This document shows, piece after piece, positions 37,683-46,349 of a stretch of 64,000 nucleotides of DNA. This stretch comes from RGIG6919 sp045531905 (GTDB lineage: Bacteria; Bacillota; Clostridia; Lachnospirales; Lachnospiraceae). The notes under the pieces are model-generated. The model made no database searches and was not told the DNA's origin. It saw only the letters and a list, made by a program, of their open reading frames with translations. Location: positions 62,001 to 126,000 of the forward strand of contig JAZSEY010000024.1 of the NCBI GenBank assembly GCA_045531905.1, written 5' to 3'. Positions within the stretch are counted from its first letter, which is position 1. Each line of letters begins with the position of its first letter. Made by a program: the position numbers and the translations under genes.

Positions 37683-38618
37683 ATGAGACTTGATAAAAAG
37701 TTAGGAATTAAATACCCAATTATTCAGGGTGGTATGGCAAATATTGCAACAGCAACTTTGGCAGCTGCAGTTTCCAATGCAGGTGGTCTTGGTTTGATTG
37801 GTGCAGGTGGTATGAATGTGGAACAGTTAGAGGAAAACATTCATGAGTGCCGTAAGTTAACAGATAAGCCATTTGGTGTCAATATTATGTTGATGAATCC
37901 ACAAGCAGACCAAATGGCAGATTTGGTTGCCAGAGAGAAGGTAGCAGTTGTAACTACAGGTGCAGGTAATCCGGGTGCATACATTGGTAAGTGGAAGGAA
38001 CAGGGCATCGTGGTTATGCCTGTTATGACCAGTACCTTGATTGCGCAACGTTTAGAGAAGGCTGGAGCAGATTATATTATTGCTGAGGGTGCAGAGGCTG
38101 GTGGACACATCGGCGAGATGAACACAATGGCATTGATTCCACAGATGGTTGACGCTTTGAATATCCCTGTAATAGCAGCAGGCGGTATCGCTGATGGCAG
38201 ACAGTTGTTAGCAGCATTTGCACTTGGTGCAAGTGGTGTGCAGATTGGTACTTGTCTGTTGACCAGTGAGGAGTGTCCAATTCACGAGAACTACAAACAG
38301 GCAGTTGTAAAAGCAAGAGACAATTCCACTATTGTTACTGGTAGAATTGTTGGTTCTCCGGTTCGTATTATTAAGAATCAGATGGCTAGAGAATATTTGC
38401 GTCAGGAGAAGGCTGGAGCAGATATGATGGAGCTTGAGAAATATACATTAGGTTCTTTGAGAAGAGCGGTATTTGACGGTGATACAAAGACAGGTTCTGT
38501 CATGGCAGGTCAGGTTGCAGGTCAGTGTAACGAGATTCGTCCGGTAAAGGACATTTTAGATGACATGATGAAGGGTGCATTGGCAACCTTAGATACATTG
38601 GAAAACGCAATCAAATAA
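37683..38618 (+). CDS. fabK: FMN-dependent enoyl-ACP reductase II
   Basis: ATG 37683 is preferred because GGAGG lies 9 bases upstream; an ATG at 37671 overlapping the fabH stop would add four residues. 311 residues: IIQGGMANIATATLAAAVSNAGGLG and the phosphate-binding VIAAGGIADGRQ/AFALGASGVQIGT segments mark the 2-nitropropane-dioxygenase-like FabK family. Reduces trans-2-enoyl-ACP with NAD(P)H and FMN, taking the place of FabI, of which no copy is seen here. Confidence 0.93.
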   Translation: MRLDKKLGIKYPIIQGGMANIATATLAAAVSNAGGLGLIGAGGMNVEQLEENIHECRKLTDKPFGVNIMLMNPQADQMADLVAREKVAVVTTGAGNPGAYIGKWKEQGIVVMPVMTSTLIAQRLEKAGADYIIAEGAEAGGHIGEMNTMALIPQMVDALNIPVIAAGGIADGRQLLAAFALGASGVQIGTCLLTSEECPIHENYKQAVVKARDNSTIVTGRIVGSPVRIIKNQMAREYLRQEKAGADMMELEKYTLGSLRRAVFDGDTKTGSVMAGQVAGQCNEIRPVKDILDDMMKGALATLDTLENAIK

Positions 38619-38631
38619 GGAGGCACTACAT

Positions 38632-39567
38632 ATGAAAATCGCAGTTTTATTTGCCGGCCAGGGTAGCCAGAAGGTTGGCATGGGAAAAGATTTCTATGAG
38701 CAAAACGAGTTGTTCAAAAAGGTAGTAGATGAAGCAGAATTGGATTTTGATGTAAAGCAGTTGATGTTCGAAGGTCCAATGGAGCAGCTTTCACAGACTA
38801 GATATACACAGCCATGTATGGCAGTCTTTGCAGCAGGTGTGACAAAAATGTTGGAGGCAGCAGGTGTAAAGGCAGATTATGTTGCAGGTCTTAGTTTGGG
38901 TGAGTACAGCGCATTACATGCAGCAGGTGTGTTTGATACACAGACATTTATCAAGTTGGTGGCTTACAGAGGTAAGGTTATGGAAGAGGCAGCCGCTGGT
39001 ATTGAATGCAAAATGAGTGCGGTTATGGGCTTAGAAAGCTCTGTATTGACAGAGATTTGTAATCAGGTTTGCAGTGAAAATCCTGAAAATTATGTAACCG
39101 TTTCTAACTATAACTGTACAGGTCAGTACGTTATCTGTGGTGACAAGATTGCAGTGGAACTGGCTGAGACCAAGGCGAAGGAAGCAGGCGCAAAGCGTTG
39201 TCTTCCACTTAAGGTAAGCGGACCTTTCCATACAAAGTTTATGAAGCCTGCAGGTGAGGCTTTGGATACATACATGAATGATGTAACATTTGGCGACATG
39301 AAGACACCTGTTATTTTTAACACAACTGCAAAAGAACTTGGTGCAGATGAGACCATTAAGGCTCTTTTGGTAAAGCAGGTACAGAGCAGTATTTATATGG
39401 AAAATACAATCCAGTATTTACAGGCACAGGGCGTTGATACTGTAATCGAGGTTGGTCCTGGTAAGGCGTTAAGTGGATTTGTGAAGAGAACAGCAGATGG
39501 CATGACAACATATACAATTGAAGATGTTGCAGGCTTTGAGGCTGCATTGGAAGCGTTGAAGGCGTAA
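38632..39567 (+). CDS. fabD: Malonyl-CoA:ACP transacylase
   Basis: 311 residues behind AAGGAGG. AGQGSQKVGMG near the N-terminus, the nucleophile Ser88 in GLSLGEYSA and SGPFHTKFM with the catalytic His are all present. Loads malonyl groups onto AcpP for the condensing enzymes. Confidence 0.96.
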   Translation: MKIAVLFAGQGSQKVGMGKDFYEQNELFKKVVDEAELDFDVKQLMFEGPMEQLSQTRYTQPCMAVFAAGVTKMLEAAGVKADYVAGLSLGEYSALHAAGVFDTQTFIKLVAYRGKVMEEAAAGIECKMSAVMGLESSVLTEICNQVCSENPENYVTVSNYNCTGQYVICGDKIAVELAETKAKEAGAKRCLPLKVSGPFHTKFMKPAGEALDTYMNDVTFGDMKTPVIFNTTAKELGADETIKALLVKQVQSSIYMENTIQYLQAQGVDTVIEVGPGKALSGFVKRTADGMTTYTIEDVAGFEAALEALKA

Positions 39568-39595
39568 CAGGCTTTGTGGAGGATATAGGATTATG

Positions 39596-40339
39596 ATGAA
39601 TTTATCAGGAAGAAAAGCATTGGTAACAGGTGCTTCTAGAGGTATCGGACGTGCCATTGCAGTGACACTTGCTAAATGTGGTGCGGATGTAGCCATTAAC
39701 TATGCAGGTAGTGAGGATGCTGCAAAGGAAACAGCAAAGCTTTGTGAAGAATTTGGTGTAAAGACCATGGTAATCAAAGCAGATGTTTCAAATCAGGAAG
39801 ATTGTGCAAACATGGTAGATGCTGTAAAGGCTGAGTTTGGTGCTATTGATATTTTAGTAAACAATGCAGGTATTACAAGGGATAAGCTGTTAATCGGAAT
39901 GACAGAAGAAGATTTTGAGGATGTACTGTCAATTAACTTAAAGGGTACTTTCCTTTGTACAAAGCTTGTAAGTAAGATTATGATGAAGCAGCGTTATGGA
40001 CGTATTATCAACATCAGCAGTGTGGTTGGTGTTTCAGGAAATGCAGGTCAGGCCAATTACGCAGCAAGTAAAGCAGGTGTTATCGGTTTGACAAAATCTG
40101 TAGCAAAGGAACTGGCTTCCAGAAATATTACTGCAAATGCAGTGGCTCCGGGTATGATTGAGACAGATATGACTTCTGTGCTTTCAGATAAGGTAAAGGA
40201 AGCAATGTTAGGTGCAATTCCGGCAAAGAGAGCTGGTAGTCCTGAGGAAGTGGCAAATGCAGTTGCATTTTTGGCTTCTGAGGAAGCAGCTTATATTACC
40301 GGTCAGGTATTAGGTGTAGATGGAGGAATGGCAGTATGA
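39596..40339 (+). CDS. fabG: 3-oxoacyl-ACP reductase
   Basis: Starts at ATG 39596 (an ATG at 39593 is equally possible) behind GGAGG. 247 residues of the short-chain dehydrogenase fold: cofactor loop TGASRGIGRAIA, NNAG, catalytic Ser in NISSVVG and YAASKAG (Tyr-x3-Lys). Reduces 3-oxoacyl-ACP with NADPH. The stop overlaps the fabF start as ATGA, so the two are translationally coupled. Confidence 0.96.
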   Translation: MNLSGRKALVTGASRGIGRAIAVTLAKCGADVAINYAGSEDAAKETAKLCEEFGVKTMVIKADVSNQEDCANMVDAVKAEFGAIDILVNNAGITRDKLLIGMTEEDFEDVLSINLKGTFLCTKLVSKIMMKQRYGRIINISSVVGVSGNAGQANYAASKAGVIGLTKSVAKELASRNITANAVAPGMIETDMTSVLSDKVKEAMLGAIPAKRAGSPEEVANAVAFLASEEAAYITGQVLGVDGGMAV

Positions 40340-41568
40340 GAAGAGTAGTAGTAACAGGATTAGGTGCAGTGACACCGATTGGTAACACAGCAGTAGAGAC
40401 ATGGGAGAGCGTAAAGGCCGGCAAGTGCGGTATCGCTAAGATTACAAAATATGATACAACCGACAGAAAGGTAACTGTTGCCGGTGAGGTTAAGAATCTT
40501 AATTTAGAGGAGCACATTGATAAGCGTGAACTCAGAAAGACTGATTTGTTCTGTGCATTTGCAACTATCGCTGCAAATGAGGCTGTCAAGGATGCAGCAA
40601 TTGATTTTTCAGCTGTAGATACAGACAGATGTGGTGTTATTGTTTCTAGTGGTATCGGTGGTTTCCAGACTATCGAAAATGAGATTTTAAAGGGAAATGA
40701 GAAGGGCTTTGATAGAGTGTCTCCATTCTTCATCCCAACTGGTATTACCAATATGGCAGCGGCTAAGATTGCCATTGAGCATGGTCTTCATGGTATGTGT
40801 ACCTGTGTGGTTACTGCTTGTGCCAGTGGTACAAATGCTGTAGGTGATGGTTTCAGACATATCCGTGATGGATACGCTGAGGTAATGCTTTGTGGTGGTA
40901 CAGAAGCAAGTATTACAAAACCAGGTATGGGTGGCTTTACATCTTTAAATGCCCTTTGCAGATCAGAGGATCCTAATAGAGCTTCCATTCCATTTGATAA
41001 GGAGAGAAGTGGTTTCGTCATGGGCGAGGGTGCTGCAGTTCTCGTGTTAGAGGAGCTTGAGCATGCATTGGCTCGTGGTGCTAAGATTTATGGTGAGGTT
41101 GTTGGGTATGGTGCAAACTGTGACGCACATCATATCACCGCTCCGCTTGAAGATGGTAGTGGTGCTGCTAAATGTATGCAGTTAGCGATGAAGGATGCTG
41201 GTATTGAGCCTTCTGATGTTACATACATCAATGCACATGGTACTTCAACACCATTAAATGATAAGGGTGAGACCTTAGCTGTGAAGACTGCATTTGGTGA
41301 GCATGCAAGCAAGGTTATGATGAGCTCGACAAAGTCTATGACTGGTCATTTATTGGGTGCCAGCGGTGCTGTAGAGGCTATGATTTGTGTAAAGGCAGTT
41401 CAGGATGATTTTGTTCCTGCAACCATCAATTACCAGGTGCCTGATGAAAACTGTGATTTAGATATCGTTCCAAATGAAGGTAGAAATACTACTGTAAATT
41501 ATGCTATGTCTAACTCATTGGGCTTTGGCGGACATAACGCAAGCGTTATTTTCAAGAAATATTGCTAG
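40336..41568 (+). CDS. fabF: Beta-ketoacyl-ACP synthase II
   Basis: 410 residues. Nucleophile Cys162 in VTACASGTNA, with His in NAHGTSTPLND and in KSMTGHLLGASG. Elongates acyl-ACP with malonyl-ACP. Followed 12 bases later by fabZ. Confidence 0.96.
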   Translation: MRRVVVTGLGAVTPIGNTAVETWESVKAGKCGIAKITKYDTTDRKVTVAGEVKNLNLEEHIDKRELRKTDLFCAFATIAANEAVKDAAIDFSAVDTDRCGVIVSSGIGGFQTIENEILKGNEKGFDRVSPFFIPTGITNMAAAKIAIEHGLHGMCTCVVTACASGTNAVGDGFRHIRDGYAEVMLCGGTEASITKPGMGGFTSLNALCRSEDPNRASIPFDKERSGFVMGEGAAVLVLEELEHALARGAKIYGEVVGYGANCDAHHITAPLEDGSGAAKCMQLAMKDAGIEPSDVTYINAHGTSTPLNDKGETLAVKTAFGEHASKVMMSSTKSMTGHLLGASGAVEAMICVKAVQDDFVPATINYQVPDENCDLDIVPNEGRNTTVNYAMSNSLGFGGHNASVIFKKYC

Positions 41569-41580
41569 AGGTGATATGAT

Positions 41581-42006
41581 ATGGAATTAAATTCAAATCA
41601 GATTCAGGAAATTATACCACATAGATACCCATTTTTACTGGTAGACAAAATCGTTGATTTTGAGCCGGGGCAGTGGGCTAAAGGAATTAAGTGCGTAACA
41701 GCAAACGAAATGCATTTCATGGGACATTTTCCACAGCAGCATGTGATGCCGGGTGTGTTGATTATTGAAGCATTGGCACAGACTGGTGCAGTTGCAATTC
41801 TTTCTGAGCAAGAGCATAAGGGTAAGATTGCATTTTTTGGTGGTATCAAAAATGCCCGTTTTAAGAAACAGGTAGTGCCAGGGGATGTGTTAGAGCTTTC
41901 TTGTGAGATTATCACAAAGAGGGGACCTGTTGGTATTGGTAAGGCGGTAGCGACAGTAGATGGAAAGGTGGCAGTGACTGCTGAACTTACTTTTGCCGTA
42001 CAGTAA
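41581..42006 (+). CDS. fabZ: 3-hydroxyacyl-ACP dehydratase
   Basis: 141 residues, hot-dog fold. IPHRYPFLLVDKIVDFEPG and the active-site segment GHFPQQHVMPGVLIIEALAQTG (His and Glu) are intact. Dehydrates 3-hydroxyacyl-ACP to the enoyl-ACP reduced by FabK. Last biosynthetic gene of the operon; no strong terminator is seen before the regulator promoter. Confidence 0.95.
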   Translation: MELNSNQIQEIIPHRYPFLLVDKIVDFEPGQWAKGIKCVTANEMHFMGHFPQQHVMPGVLIIEALAQTGAVAILSEQEHKGKIAFFGGIKNARFKKQVVPGDVLELSCEIITKRGPVGIGKAVATVDGKVAVTAELTFAVQ

Positions 42007-42020
42007 ATATTAGACATGTG

Positions 42021-42048
42021 TTGACAAAAAATGCTTTGTTGATATACT
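42021..42048 (+). promoter_or_regulatory. Promoter of the MarR-family regulator gene
   Basis: TTGACA (42021-42026), 16-base spacer, TATACT (42043-42048), 44 bases before the regulator start. Shows that the regulator can be made separately from the operon. Confidence 0.7.
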
Positions 42049-42091
42049 AAATATGGTAAGAACACACACGTTTTGAAATGGCAGGTAAAAT

Positions 42092-42544
42092 ATGTTAGAA
42101 GAAGCATTTCAGCAAGTATATATGAAGTTCAAATTGCATTTTTATAAGGCGTTGTTTGACAAGATTCAGGATAGAGAGACCTCTTTGACAACTGTGGAGA
42201 CCTATTGCATAGAAATTATCTATGCCATGGACCATCCAACTGTGAGTGAGTTTGCTTCCTTTATTCAGATATCGTCACCAAACGCTGCATATAAGGTGAA
42301 TTCATTAGTGAAAAAAGGATATCTTCGCAAGGTACAGTCTGAAAATGACAAGCGAGAGTATCATTTAGAGGTTACAGATAAGTATCTGAATTACTATAAT
42401 CTCAGTTCTTCATATGTGAAGATTGTGACGGATCGTATGAAGGAACGTTTTGATCCTGAGGAATTGAAGGTGTTAGAAAAAGTCTTACGGGTAACATCAG
42501 AGGAATTAATGTCTGAAACCAGTGTAAAAGAAGTGAGAAGTTAA
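42092..42544 (+). CDS. MarR-family regulator, probable FabT-like control of fatty-acid synthesis
   Basis: 150 residues with a winged helix: TVSEFASFIQISSPNAAYKVNSLVKKGYLRKVQSENDKREYHLEVT (about residues 50-95), dimerisation helices at both ends. Position next to the fab operon suggests the FabT role, a repressor that binds with acyl-ACP as corepressor; but FabT is usually the first gene of the cluster, here it is last with its own promoter. Ribosome site is weak (AGGT). Function by context only. Confidence 0.75.
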   Translation: MLEEAFQQVYMKFKLHFYKALFDKIQDRETSLTTVETYCIEIIYAMDHPTVSEFASFIQISSPNAAYKVNSLVKKGYLRKVQSENDKREYHLEVTDKYLNYYNLSSSYVKIVTDRMKERFDPEELKVLEKVLRVTSEELMSETSVKEVRS

Positions 42545-42570
42545 AATACAATAGGTGATATCAATATTAA

Positions 42571-42600
42571 ATAGCCAGGGCAATAACCCCTGGTTATTTT
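42571..42600 (+). terminator. Rho-independent terminator
   Basis: ATAGCCAGGG pairs with CCCTGGTTAT around a short loop and is followed by TTTTA. Ends the fatty-acid cluster. Confidence 0.75.
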
Positions 42601-42639
42601 ATGTAATAAGTAATTTTAAAAAAAAATATAAAATAGGGC

Positions 42640-42700
42640 TTTACAAATAGGTTTTATGTGCTATAATACTTTAAGACGTTAAAGTTTAACGCTTTAAAGT
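42640..42700 (+). promoter_or_regulatory. Promoter followed by a 33-bp near-perfect palindrome
   Basis: TTTACA (42640-42645), 16-base spacer, TATAAT (42662-42667). Immediately after it 42668-42700 reads ACTTTAAGACGTTAAA-G-TTTAACGCTTTAAAGT, with 14 of 16 arm positions complementary. Its place over the start site suggests a repressor operator for the aldolase-like gene. The same sequence was not noticed elsewhere in the window. Confidence 0.65.
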
Positions 42701-42728
42701 GCAAAGTAATTATGAAAGGAGAGGTAAC

Positions 42729-43703
42729 ATGAAAGAGTTATCCAATTTATTAGGTTTCAGAGAAGATATTAAAGTAATTGATGCCACTCTTAGAGATGGC
42801 GGTTTGGTGAATGATTTCTATTTTTCCGACGAGTTTGTTCGGAATTTATATTTAACGAATATAAAGGCTGGCGTAGATTATATGGAGCTTGGTTACAAGG
42901 CTTCCAAGGAGATGTTTGATGTAGATAAGTTTGGTAAGTGGAAGTTCTGTGATGATGACGATATCCGTGCCATCGTAGGAGATAACAACACTGACTTGAA
43001 GTTGGCCGCTATGGCAGATGTAGGACGTTGCGATTACAAGACTGACATCAAGCCTCGTTCAGAGAGCCCTTTGGATTTGATTCGTGTTGCCACTTACTTA
43101 AGCACCATTCCGGCTGCAATAGATGTGATTGAGGATTGCAAGAACAAAGGCTATGAGGTTACATGTAACCTGATGGCGATTTCCAATACACAGGAGTCAG
43201 ACTTGAAGGTTGCTTTAGATATGCTTGGTAAGTCGCCGGTAGATGTATTCTACATCGTTGACAGCTTTGGTTCTTTATACCCAGAGGCAATGGCACGATT
43301 GGTTGACATTTTCCAGGAATTTGCTACTAAGTACGATAAGAAACTTGGTATTCATGCACATAACAATCAGCAGCTTGCATTTGCCAATACCATTGAGGCA
43401 GTTGGTGATGGCGTAGACTGGTTAGATGCTACCTATAATGAGATGGGAAGAGGCGCAGGTAACTGTGCTATGGAATTATTACTTGGCTTCTTAAAGAATC
43501 CTAAGTACAACGTATACCCAGCGTTACAGTTCGTGGAGAAGCATATGTTAAAACTTCGCGAGGAAGGTATTGTATGGGGATACGATTTGCAGTACTTAAT
43601 GACAGGACAGCTCAATCAGCATCCAAGAACAGCGATTCAGTTCACAAAGGAAGGAAGAAAAGATTACTGTGAGTTCTACAAGGAAGTTGTAGCGCAGGAT
43701 TAA
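42729..43703 (+). CDS. HMGL-like (DmpG-type) aldolase catalytic domain protein
   Basis: ATG 42729 follows AAAGGAGAGG; an upstream GTG at 42699 lies in the operator and is not credible. 324 residues of a TIM barrel: DATLRDGGLVND (metal-binding Asp and catalytic Arg) and GIHAHNNQQLA (H-x-H metal ligands), as in 4-hydroxy-2-oxovalerate aldolase, HMG-CoA lyase and isopropylmalate synthase. No CoA-binding or regulatory domain follows. Substrate unknown; relatives are often near surface polysaccharide genes. It stands alone here behind a regulated promoter. Confidence 0.8.
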   Translation: MKELSNLLGFREDIKVIDATLRDGGLVNDFYFSDEFVRNLYLTNIKAGVDYMELGYKASKEMFDVDKFGKWKFCDDDDIRAIVGDNNTDLKLAAMADVGRCDYKTDIKPRSESPLDLIRVATYLSTIPAAIDVIEDCKNKGYEVTCNLMAISNTQESDLKVALDMLGKSPVDVFYIVDSFGSLYPEAMARLVDIFQEFATKYDKKLGIHAHNNQQLAFANTIEAVGDGVDWLDATYNEMGRGAGNCAMELLLGFLKNPKYNVYPALQFVEKHMLKLREEGIVWGYDLQYLMTGQLNQHPRTAIQFTKEGRKDYCEFYKEVVAQD

Positions 43704-43708
43704 GAGAT

Positions 43709-43855
43709 TAAAAAATAGTGTATGATTCGGACTCGTTTGCACTCCCAAAGTACGTAGCGGTACTAAGGTTTTGTTCCAAAACCAAGTGCCGACGTACTTT
43801 GAGGGTCCGAATTCACACACTATTTTTTTGTGGTAAAGTGGGGACGGAACTGTGG
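43709..43855. repeat. Palindromic element, short type, copy 1 (upstream of fic)
   Basis: TTAAAAAATAGTGTATGATTCGGA at the left pairs with TCCGAATTCACACACTATTTTTTTG at the right (partly mismatched). Centre: AAGTACGT-AGC-GGTACT, AAGGTTTTG/CAAAACC, then AGTGCC-G-ACGTACTT. The tail GTGGTAAAGTGGGGACGGAACTG also recurs after copy 2. With A and T runs at both ends it can serve as a two-way terminator. Confidence 0.85.
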
Positions 43856-43979
43856 TGAAAAAGTATCTTCGACTGTCGATAGTGAAAAATAGTGTAAAAA
43901 TAGTGTAATTTTAGTGGAATTTTTGGGCGTTGTGAGGTATACTATTTATAAGAAAAATGTCTGAGAAGGGTTGATATTT

Positions 43980-45083
43980 ATGATAAAGGTAACTTTAACA
44001 AACGATATATTGAAAAGAATATCAGCAATTGATGAAAATCGTTTTTCAATAAGGACGATTGAATTGCCCCCTATGACAAAAAACAGATTACGCAAGAATT
44101 CCAAAAAGAAGAGTTCTTATGCGTCTAATAAAATTGAGGGAAATCCGCTTACAGAGGAGCAGGCAGAGGAAGTTATTGAGAGAGATGAACATAAGCATTT
44201 TTTGAAGCCAGAGCAGGAAATTCGGAATTATTTTCTAGCCTTAAATTTGTTGGAAGAAAAATTAAATAGAAGAGAAGTATTTTCAAAAGATATGATTCTC
44301 GAAGTACAGGCTATGGTTGTAAAGGGTGCCTCAAAGGAAAAGATAGGATTTCGAGGACCGATGCCACCAGGGATGCTGTTTGCGGTATATGATTCGGTAA
44401 GTGGAACGCCAGACTATATTCCCCCTGAGTATAGTGATGTTCCGGTACTGGTAGATGAGTTGGTTGAGTATGTGAATACAACAGATGATCATCCATTGAT
44501 AGTTGCTGCGATAGTGCATTATCAATTAGTTACCATTCATCCTTTTGAAGATGGAAACGGAAGAACAGCGAGACTGATGTCTGGATATATACTGGATTTG
44601 TATGGATATGGATTTAACGGAATTGGGTCTTTGGAGGAATATTTTGCTTATGATACTGACGAGTATTATGAATCGCTTCAGATGGGATTGCCGGCGTTGT
44701 ATTATTCAGGCAGAGAAAATCCACCGCAACCGGAGATTTGGGTAAATTACTTCCTTCGTATGGTAGAGTTGTATTCTAAAAAGGTATATGAATTATCGAC
44801 AGGGGCACAGAAAGATGATTTGGATGGTAGTTTATCCTATTTAAATGCAAAGGAAAAGGCATTGTTGGTATTTCTATTGAAAAAGAGATTATTAGAGTTC
44901 ACACCAATTGAAGTTAGTAAGATGCTTGGCGTGACCAATAAAACGATTATTAACCGTTGTGTAAAGCTGACTAATAACGGTTTTTTGATTCCAAACATCG
45001 TAAATCAAAGAATCCGTACTTATTCATTAAGTGAATTTGCAAAGCGGAATGAAAAGGGTATTGTTTCGAAAATAGAGTGTTAA
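43980..45083 (+). CDS. Fic-domain protein (putative AMP-transferase), class II
   Basis: ATG 43980 is chosen; an upstream TTG is unlikely. 367 residues. The inhibitory motif S49-x3-E53-G54 (SNKIEG) lies before the Fic core HPFEDGNGRTAR (His187), so this is a self-inhibited class II Fic enzyme that would transfer AMP to a target hydroxyl. The C-terminal 70 residues are a winged helix (PIEVSKMLGVTNKTIINRCVKL), giving possible DNA binding. The gene is bracketed by two closely similar direct repeats. No partner antitoxin gene is present, in line with an internal inhibitor. Confidence 0.9.
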   Translation: MIKVTLTNDILKRISAIDENRFSIRTIELPPMTKNRLRKNSKKKSSYASNKIEGNPLTEEQAEEVIERDEHKHFLKPEQEIRNYFLALNLLEEKLNRREVFSKDMILEVQAMVVKGASKEKIGFRGPMPPGMLFAVYDSVSGTPDYIPPEYSDVPVLVDELVEYVNTTDDHPLIVAAIVHYQLVTIHPFEDGNGRTARLMSGYILDLYGYGFNGIGSLEEYFAYDTDEYYESLQMGLPALYYSGRENPPQPEIWVNYFLRMVELYSKKVYELSTGAQKDDLDGSLSYLNAKEKALLVFLLKKRLLEFTPIEVSKMLGVTNKTIINRCVKLTNNGFLIPNIVNQRIRTYSLSEFAKRNEKGIVSKIEC

Positions 45084-45230
45084 AAAATAGTGTGTGATTC
45101 GGACTCGTTTTCACTCCCAAAGTACGTAGCGGTACTAAGGTTTTGTTTCAAAACCAAGTACCGACGTACTTTGAGGGTCCAAATTCACACACTATTTTTT
45201 TATGGTAAGGGTGGGGGATGGAACTGTGTT
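45080..45230. repeat. Palindromic element, short type, copy 2 (downstream of fic)
   Basis: Nearly the same as the copy at 43709 in the same orientation, including the tail GGTAAGGGTGGGGGATGGAACTG. Centre AAGTACGT-AGC-GGTACT / AGTACC-G-ACGTACTT: here the inner stem pairs perfectly where copy 1 has a G:T. The fic stop codon TAA (45081-45083) is part of the left arm. Confidence 0.85.
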
Positions 45231-45344
45231 GTTAGAAACATTCTGTTCTGGTGAAGTGGAGTTTGTCACTCTAATAAACTTGAGTATCCGGCTCCCTGTT
45301 CCCATTTTGATACCTATTTTGTATTATGTATATGTGCATTATAT

Positions 45345-45488
45345 ATGAGTAGAAACAAATAGTGGGCAATATGAGAACCCTCAAAACACGTTGGTACTTG
45401 GTTTGCATGGCAAACCTTAGTACCACTACGTGCTTTTTGGGAGCGAGAGCGAGTTCTCATATGCCCACTATTTGTTTCTGTTACTCAT
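45345..45488. repeat. Palindromic element, short type, copy 3 (inverted orientation)
   Basis: ATGAGT-AGAAACAAATAGTGGGCA pairs with TGCCCACTATTTGTTTCTGTTACTCAT. Read on the minus strand the centre is GCACGT-AGT-GGTACT...AGTACC-A-ACGTG, the same core as copies 1 and 2 with changed bases in the loop. The last codons and stop of the CPBP gene (minus strand, 45468) lie in the right arm. Confidence 0.85.
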
Positions 45489-46349
45489 AAATAATACATA
45501 TATAGCCAAGACCAAAGCCGGTATCAAACTGATAATTCCTATAGGTGCCGGTCCCACCGTTAACTGGTTGGCATATTCTGGTTCCAGTACCATCACAGGG
45601 AGCGTTGCAATCGCATTCATTGCACCGTGTGCAAGGGAAGGAATCCAGATACAGTGACTCTTTTCATAGATGTAATCTAACAGGATGCCCCAGACGGTAG
45701 TAACCAAGCAGAAGAGTGCCATGCCAAGAAATGGGTCACCCCAGTATCCTTTTCCGTATTCATAGCCTGCAAGAATCATACATGGCCAATGCCATGCACC
45801 CCAGATGATACCACCCACAATCAATCCTTTTGTTCTTCCTAATTGTTTCTTTAACATCGGTGACATGATACCACGCCAGCCGGCTTCTTCACCTAGTGCG
45901 AAGAACATATTTATAACTGGTCCCAGAGTCACGGATTGCACTGTGCCTACCACTAAGTACATCGGAAGAGTAAGTCCCGCTGCAGCCAATTGGTCCATCA
46001 TTTCCTGTCCGTAGGTTGCTATGACATATTTGCCTGTGAAATCCAGTCTATCTGGAAATATGACAAAATATAGGACTGCACCTAGGATTGTAAATACGGC
46101 AGGCATGAACAGTGCTGCCAGGATGTAGCGTATGTTGCCTTTAAATTTTGGTTTCCATCCGATGTCTCGCAGTGGTGCTTTGGCTAATAGTGCTCCAAGA
46201 AGAGGTGCAAACATCGCCAGAGATAAAAATGCACGGAATCCCGCGACATTTCCTTGAATGGCGAGATAGCTTCCTATAATCTGTAGTATCCAGGATATGG
46301 TAAATGTCCATATAAAATATTTGGTTAATGTCTTTTTTGTATCTGTCAT
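45468..46349 (-). CDS. CPBP-family intramembrane metalloprotease
   Basis: Start ATG at 46349 (minus strand) behind GGAGGA, overlapping the MerR stop as ATGA. 293 residues with about eight membrane segments. Motif 1 EEAGWRG (Glu-Glu-x3-Arg), motif 2 WGAWHWP and motif 3 SLAHGAMNA are the CAAX protease/bacteriocin-processing motifs. Known roles: prenyl-protein maturation in eukaryotes, bacteriocin self-immunity in bacteria. Co-transcribed with the MerR regulator. The gene end lies within a palindromic repeat. Confidence 0.9.
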   Translation of the reverse strand: MTDTKKTLTKYFIWTFTISWILQIIGSYLAIQGNVAGFRAFLSLAMFAPLLGALLAKAPLRDIGWKPKFKGNIRYILAALFMPAVFTILGAVLYFVIFPDRLDFTGKYVIATYGQEMMDQLAAAGLTLPMYLVVGTVQSVTLGPVINMFFALGEEAGWRGIMSPMLKKQLGRTKGLIVGGIIWGAWHWPCMILAGYEYGKGYWGDPFLGMALFCLVTTVWGILLDYIYEKSHCIWIPSLAHGAMNAIATLPVMVLEPEYANQLTVGPAPIGIISLIPALVLAIYVLFMSNRNK

